Positions 23,349 to 27,293 of a stretch of 27,293 nucleotides of DNA are shown in pieces; position 1 is the stretch's first letter, and each line of letters starts with the position of its first letter. Source of the DNA: an uncultured Flavobacteriales bacterium. GTDB lineage: Bacteria; Bacteroidota; Bacteroidia; Flavobacteriales; Crocinitomicaceae. The notes beneath the pieces were generated by a model. The model saw nothing but the letters and a program-made list of their open reading frames with translations. It did no database searches and was not told the DNA's origin. The position numbers and the translations under genes were made by a program. The stretch covers positions 1-27,293 of the forward strand of contig CAMLIF010000045.1 in assembly GCA_946479985.1 (NCBI GenBank), in the 5' to 3' direction.

Positions 23349-23833
23349 CTTCCGAACAAATATGGAAAGAACTGGAAACAGTAATGGATCCGGAAGTTCC
23401 TGTTTTATCGGTTCTGGATTTGGGTATTGTTCGATCTGTTGATTTCAACGACAACAAATTAGTCATTTCTATTACACCAACTTATTCCGGTTGCCCGGCA
23501 ATGAAGACTATTGAAAAGGATATTCTTCTAAGATTATCTCACTTAAGCGCAGAGGGAATTGAGCTGGAAGTAAAAACGGTACTTCATCCTGCCTGGACAA
23601 CAGATTGGCTCAGCGAAGAAGGACGAAAAAAACTCAAAGCTTACGGAATTGCTCCTCCATCTGACGAAGTTGATAAAAGCGTTCTGTTCGCCGCTCCTCC
23701 TATTGTTCAATGCCCGCTGTGTCATTCAAACGACACAAAGATGGTTTCACAATTTGGCAGCACCTCCTGCAAAGCACATTATACGTGTAACACCTGTCGT
23801 GAACCTTTCGACTATTTTAAATGCCTGAAATGA
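23342..23833 (+). CDS. paaD: Phenylacetate degradation protein PaaD (MIP18/DUF59 family)
   Basis: A 163-residue protein. The DUF59/MIP18 domain (about 5-80) has MDPEVPVLSVLDLGIV and ITPTYSGCPAMKTIEKDI. The C-terminal zinc-finger-like part has CPLCHSND, then SCKAHYTCNTCREPFDYFKC. PaaD is needed for a working epoxidase and is thought to help in iron-sulfur or di-iron maturation of the complex; it is not a stable core subunit. The start overlaps paaC. Its TGA lies directly next to the stop of the convergent membrane-protein gene (TGATCA at 23831-23836, zero spacer). No paaE reductase follows. Confidence 0.95.
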   Translation: MVTSEQIWKELETVMDPEVPVLSVLDLGIVRSVDFNDNKLVISITPTYSGCPAMKTIEKDILLRLSHLSAEGIELEVKTVLHPAWTTDWLSEEGRKKLKAYGIAPPSDEVDKSVLFAAPPIVQCPLCHSNDTKMVSQFGSTSCKAHYTCNTCREPFDYFKCLK

Positions 23834-25525
23834 TCAATTATGACCTGTCACTGTTGATTTAAAGTTTTTGAACTTCACATTATTCCAGGTATCCATGCTT
23901 ACTATACAAGAATCACATTCCTTCTCTAAAGAGAAATGATTGATGTATATCATTTTCCTCCCGTTTGCAGATTCGGGAACAGCCAGTCTAAAGAATTTCC
24001 CTTTTTGAAGTTTCCCTTCTTTGAAGGATGCAACATGTATAGTTCCCTCTGTAACACCGTATTCGGCTTCAAACTCAATCTCCGTAACAAGCCAATGATA
24101 GAAAATCTTGTTGCTCGTGAAAACGGGATAAGTTCCCGGTCCAAGAATCAATTCCTTTTCCTTGCGTTGTGCTACCATTACGGCAGGCCTGTTTTTCGGC
24201 ATCAGCTCATCTGTATCCAGTAAACTATAATCAAGTGGTGTGGGATTTGAATCAAGAAATATTGCCTTGTAATACCGTGCATTCATGTGATCGTAATGCA
24301 GAATAGTTCTATTGTATTGCCAGATCTGAAAGAGATTCACAAATCCAAGCCACGCTCCAACAACGAGAACAGCTATTTTCCACTTTCTGACAAAAATTCG
24401 CTCCAGCAAAGCAGCAAAACCTAAAGCGAAAACCGGGTAACTCTGAACCATTGCACGCGAAGAATAGGTTCCTCCGTAACGCCAGTCGAACCATGAAATA
24501 ACAATCCAGATATTCAACAAACAAAAAGTAAGCACTGCTTTCCGGAAAGGCTTTCCTTTCATGAAAAACAACCCAAGAACCATAAAAACAGTAATGGGAG
24601 TATAAATGAACCAGCCCTTTTCAAAACCAATAAGTACGCGCCACCACGGGTTTGCAAATGTCCATTTGCTGCCTACGTCGTAAACCCAGGAGCCGGTTGT
24701 GTATTTCCAATAAATGAATTGTGGCAGCATTCCCAAAAAACCACCTAATAAAGCCAAATACAGGTGTGATTTATTCTGTTTAAAAAGCTGCCATTTTGTT
24801 TTCAGACTGCCACTTTTTTCTAAACTCCAAAGCAGCGGAATGAAGAACATAATCAACTCTGTGGGGCGGGAAATGGTTGCAAGACCAATTGTTAACCCAA
24901 TGAACAAAGCGTATTTCCAGCGTGGTGTTTCATGCCATTTCATTGTCCAGTAAAGTACAAAGCAATAAAGCGGGAAAATATGCGCGTGACTTTGTGCTCC
25001 GTCAATACTTACATATTGAATCCAGTTCGTACAAAGCCCAATAAACAGGAGCGTTATTGCGGTTATTGTTTCAGAATAATACTTCAGTAAAACCTTTCGC
25101 AAAAACCACAAACCAAGTGCGCACCAGAATATGGCTCCCCACATAATGGAGTATTGGTAAGGCCACGAAAACCCATCGGACGGAGCCTCTGAAAAACTGG
25201 CTATAACATGTCCAATTGCGAAGAACGGAAGCTGCATGATGGAAACTCCACCGAGGTATTTAAAAGTAAAATCTCCGTTTTCCAACTGCATTCCCTGGTA
25301 AAACAAACCACCCGACATGTTGTAGGTTGAATCCATTTCCGGGAACCATGATAATTTCTTTACATCGTGATGAATATAAATGGCGGGGGAATACATATAA
25401 TATCCAAGCGCATCATAAGTGGTTGCGTTGTATCCGTTTTTGGAATCGTTGGTGAAATAACAGAACCTGACTACTATCATAAACAGGACAAGTACAAAGA
25501 ATGAAAAGATGCTGTATTTCTTCAT
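23834..25525 (-). CDS. Polytopic membrane protein, GT-C-type glycosyltransferase-like
   Basis: A 563-residue integral membrane protein with about 10-12 hydrophobic segments between residues 5 and 400 (SIFSFFVLVLFMIVV, YALFIGLTIGLATISRPTE, AVLTFCLLNIWIVISWF, IAVLVVGAWLGFVNLFQIW), and a soluble C-terminal part of ~140 residues. The long first loop (YNATTYDALGYYMYSPAIYI) and the RPTELIMFFIPLLW segment resemble polyprenyl-phosphate-sugar-dependent GT-C glycosyltransferases of the PMT/GT39-like group, but no decisive catalytic motif can be named. Its product, if it is a transferase, is unknown. It is convergent with paaD with no spacer. It lies 81 bases after the small membrane protein gene on the same strand. 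Confidence 0.7.
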   Translation of the reverse strand: MKKYSIFSFFVLVLFMIVVRFCYFTNDSKNGYNATTYDALGYYMYSPAIYIHHDVKKLSWFPEMDSTYNMSGGLFYQGMQLENGDFTFKYLGGVSIMQLPFFAIGHVIASFSEAPSDGFSWPYQYSIMWGAIFWCALGLWFLRKVLLKYYSETITAITLLFIGLCTNWIQYVSIDGAQSHAHIFPLYCFVLYWTMKWHETPRWKYALFIGLTIGLATISRPTELIMFFIPLLWSLEKSGSLKTKWQLFKQNKSHLYLALLGGFLGMLPQFIYWKYTTGSWVYDVGSKWTFANPWWRVLIGFEKGWFIYTPITVFMVLGLFFMKGKPFRKAVLTFCLLNIWIVISWFDWRYGGTYSSRAMVQSYPVFALGFAALLERIFVRKWKIAVLVVGAWLGFVNLFQIWQYNRTILHYDHMNARYYKAIFLDSNPTPLDYSLLDTDELMPKNRPAVMVAQRKEKELILGPGTYPVFTSNKIFYHWLVTEIEFEAEYGVTEGTIHVASFKEGKLQKGKFFRLAVPESANGRKMIYINHFSLEKECDSCIVSMDTWNNVKFKNFKSTVTGHN

Positions 25526-25606
25526 AGCAGTAGTTTTTTTTAATGCTTGATCCTAGAAAGTATACTCCTGAACTCTCAGTAATTTCATACGTATTAAGGA
25601 ATTCAT

Positions 25607-26260
25607 TTAACTGTCTAATAAATCCGAATTAGTCCAATGTATATTAAATTTCTTATGCCTGATGGTTTGATTCGCGTATTTCATATTTATACTCAAAAAA
25701 ACAACCATTAAAATTCGAATTAAAAAGCCGACAATACCAAATACTCCTGAGATCGGGAGAGCAAGTAAACTAAAAAAGGTTATTAAGCAGTATAAACAAA
25801 ATCCCATGTAAAATGCCCAGGCCATTCCTTTCGAAACACAAATTGAAGCAGTAATGTATAATCCGATTAGAATTAAATTGTACGATATTAGAATTTGACC
25901 AAAGCCTCCAATACTAAAAGACATTCCATCTAATAATGCCCCTACAATTGCAAAAGCAGTTATCATCCAGAAGAAAACCGCAGATTTTTTCAATTCCTTA
26001 AATGGATGAGAAACATTGACCGGGCTGTGATACCTGTCAACAATCACATCGAGTGTTACGGGTTTTTCCGAGAGTTTCAGTGTCACAGGTCCCAAATCGG
26101 AGAGAAACGAAGTTCCTTTCTGCAATTTTCCGGCTCCCTGAACGGAACCAATGAGTTGGTCATTGTAATATACATCAACTTGTCTGTAGCCTCGCGTCCA
26201 TTGAACTAATAAATGTTCGTTTGATCTTTGGGTGATTGGGTATTTTTTCTCGAAATCCAT
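25607..26260 (-). CDS. Small membrane protein of unknown function
   Basis: A 217-residue protein from the ATG at 26258-26260. The frame continues upstream to 26326, but that extra N-terminus is read through the palindrome at 26285-26314 and is Arg/Pro-rich with no protein character, so I reject it. The first ~95 residues are soluble and beta-rich (LLVQWTRGYRQVDVYYNDQ, LIGSVQGAGKLQKGTSF), followed by four membrane helices (about 97-200: SAVFFWMITAFAIVGALLDG, YNLILIGLYITASICVS, FYMGFCLYCLITFFSLLAL, GIVGFLIRILMVVFLSIN). I recognise no family. No promoter box was found. Confidence 0.65.
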   Translation of the reverse strand: MDFEKKYPITQRSNEHLLVQWTRGYRQVDVYYNDQLIGSVQGAGKLQKGTSFLSDLGPVTLKLSEKPVTLDVIVDRYHSPVNVSHPFKELKKSAVFFWMITAFAIVGALLDGMSFSIGGFGQILISYNLILIGLYITASICVSKGMAWAFYMGFCLYCLITFFSLLALPISGVFGIVGFLIRILMVVFLSINMKYANQTIRHKKFNIHWTNSDLLDS

Positions 26261-26284
26261 GATGTTTGTTGATTGATATAAAAT

Positions 26285-26314
26285 CGTAGGGGCAGGTCGC
26301 GACCTGCCCCTACG
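26285..26314. repeat. Perfect 30-base palindrome downstream of pruA
   Basis: All 15 base pairs match around 26299/26300. The core CAGGTCGCGACCTG (26293-26306) is identical to that of the palindrome at paaB; the outer parts differ (GGGG/CCCC here). It lies 18 bases after the pruA stop on the minus strand and is followed there by ATTTTAT, so it could also act as the pruA terminator. Confidence 0.9.
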
Positions 26315-26332
26315 CATTGGCATCATATCAAA

Positions 26333-27293
26333 TTATCCCAAAAACGGATATTTGTAATCTGTTGGAGGAACAAAAGTTTCCTTAATTGTTCGTGCCGAAA
26401 CCCAGCGCAACAAATTCATTGCTGCCCCTGCTTTATCATTTGTTCCTGAACCACGCGCACCACCAAACGGCTGCTGTCCTACGACTGCACCCGTTGGTTT
26501 ATCATTGATATAGAAATTCCCTGCTGCATTTTCCAAAGCCAGTGTTGCAGTTTGAATTGCATAGCGGTCATTCGAAATAATGGAACCTGTTAAAGCGTAA
26601 TCAGAAGTGTCATCCAATAATTTCAATGTCGCTTCAAATTCGTTTTCCGGGTACACATAAATGGTCATAACCGGTCCGAAGATTTCTTCACACAGCGTTC
26701 TGAATTTAGGATTTGTTGTAACTACAACAGTCGGATCAATAAAATAACCGATGCTTTTATCGTAAGTTCCTCCAACAATGATTTCAGCATCAGATTGCGA
26801 CTTAATGAAATCAATATAAGAAGCAATTTTATCAAACGCTCGTTCATCAATTACCGCATTCACGAAATTGGATGTGTCGGCAGGAGAACCAATTTTAAAC
26901 GATTTTACCTGATCCACCAAAATTTGCTTCACATCTCCCCACAAATTACTTGGGATATATGCTCTTGAGGCAGCTGAACATTTTTGTCCCTGGAATTCGA
27001 AAGCTCCACGGGCAATAGCTGTTGCTACTTCAGCCGCATTTGCACTCTTGTGAACCATTATGAAATCTTTTCCACCTGTTTCTCCAACAATACGCGGGTA
27101 AGTGCGGTAATTCTCAATATTGTTTCCGATTTCTTTCCACAAATGGCGGAAAACTCCAGTTGAACCTGTGAAATGTAATCCGGCAAATGCTTTGTGTTTA
27201 AAAACAACGTCACCGGCAGTAGGCCCGTCAACAGCAACCATATTGATTACTCCGGCAGGAACTCCGGCTGCTTCAAATAAATCCATGATTACC
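26333..27293 (-). CDS. pruA: L-glutamate gamma-semialdehyde dehydrogenase, C-terminal part (5' end outside window)
   Basis: About 320 residues of a protein of roughly 540. The frame stays open beyond the ATG at 27286 to the window edge, so the true start is further right. Family signatures are FAGLHFTGST, NIENYRTYPRIVGETGGKDF, RGAFEFQGQKCSAASRAY with the catalytic Cys, CEEIFGPVMTIYVYPE and GQQPFGGARGSGTNDKAG. The YPRIVGETGGKDF wording separates PruA from general aldehyde dehydrogenases. It oxidises glutamate semialdehyde (from proline or ornithine) to glutamate with NAD+. The stop at 26333 is followed by the 30-base palindrome. The partner proline dehydrogenase is not in view. Confidence 0.95.
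   Translation of the reverse strand, partial: VIMDLFEAAGVPAGVINMVAVDGPTAGDVVFKHKAFAGLHFTGSTGVFRHLWKEIGNNIENYRTYPRIVGETGGKDFIMVHKSANAAEVATAIARGAFEFQGQKCSAASRAYIPSNLWGDVKQILVDQVKSFKIGSPADTSNFVNAVIDERAFDKIASYIDFIKSQSDAEIIVGGTYDKSIGYFIDPTVVVTTNPKFRTLCEEIFGPVMTIYVYPENEFEATLKLLDDTSDYALTGSIISNDRYAIQTATLALENAAGNFYINDKPTGAVVGQQPFGGARGSGTNDKAGAAMNLLRWVSARTIKETFVPPTDYKYPFLG

Noticed and set aside
23842..23850. GACCTGTCA in the 3' end of the GT-C-like gene, matching half of the paaB palindrome
   Set aside because: Only nine bases match, it is in coding sequence and there is no opposite arm; probably chance.
1..27293. CRISPR arrays, tRNA or rRNA genes, transposases, phage or toxin-antitoxin genes
   Set aside because: I looked for spaced direct repeats, cloverleaf-like segments and typical protein motifs and saw none.

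Overview
The window reads as a chromosomal segment of a Bacteroidota bacterium, probably in Flavobacteriales. The evidence is a type IX secretion (T9SS) C-terminal sorting domain at the left edge, promoter -7 boxes of the Bacteroidota form TAnnTTTG ahead of several genes, no obvious Shine-Dalgarno sequences, AT-rich intergenic DNA, and Bacteroidota-typical proteins (OstA-like, DUF4476, PD40-OmpA, TPR histidine kinase). A Crocinitomicaceae/Fluviicola-like source is a guess from gene style only. There is no CRISPR array, rRNA, tRNA, transposase or phage gene. No gene-free stretch exceeds 300 bases; the longest are 17297-17549 and 21035-21264, and both are annotated.

Layout. 2-2552: the 3' end of a T9SS-exported adhesin-like protein, a terminator, then an exported leucine-rich-repeat protein followed after 3 bases by a di-heme cytochrome c peroxidase. 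2698-5588: a fatty-acid-2-hydroxylase-type membrane protein, a PLP-dependent decarboxylase and an SGNH-hydrolase lipoprotein. 5643-8559: fumarylacetoacetase (last step of tyrosine/homogentisate degradation), then two paralogous lipoproteins flanking an NAD(P)-binding epimerase-like protein, closed by a terminator. 8733-14788: bifunctional Rel, then a tight run of a Fur-family regulator, a STAS protein, purA and an OstA-like exported protein; Rel and PurA are linked by (p)ppGpp, a known inhibitor of adenylosuccinate synthetase. 14910-17296: a beta-barrel-like exported protein and a PD40/OmpA-domain protein, closed by a strong terminator. 17550-20171 (minus): a TPR-sensor histidine kinase and its NarL-type response regulator, divergent from a DUF4476 gene (20348-21034). 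21265-23833: paaABCD of the phenylacetyl-CoA epoxidase. 23834-27293 (minus): a GT-C-like membrane protein, a small membrane protein and the 3' two-thirds of pruA.

Most of this is ordinary chromosomal gene content, and I found no convincing undescribed multi-gene defence or biosynthetic system. The most distinctive unexplained signal is a set of long perfect palindromes in intergenic positions: a composite inverted-repeat element at 17411-17499, a 38-base palindrome spanning the paaB stop codon (22518-22555), and a 30-base palindrome (26285-26314) that shares a 14-base core with the paaB one. They look like dispersed REP/MITE-type sequences, two of which may have been co-opted as terminators. 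Secondary points of interest are the STAS gene inserted between a Fur-family gene and purA, the duplicated lipoprotein pair, and the PD40-OmpA/barrel pair that resembles T9SS PorE/PorP-type envelope modules.
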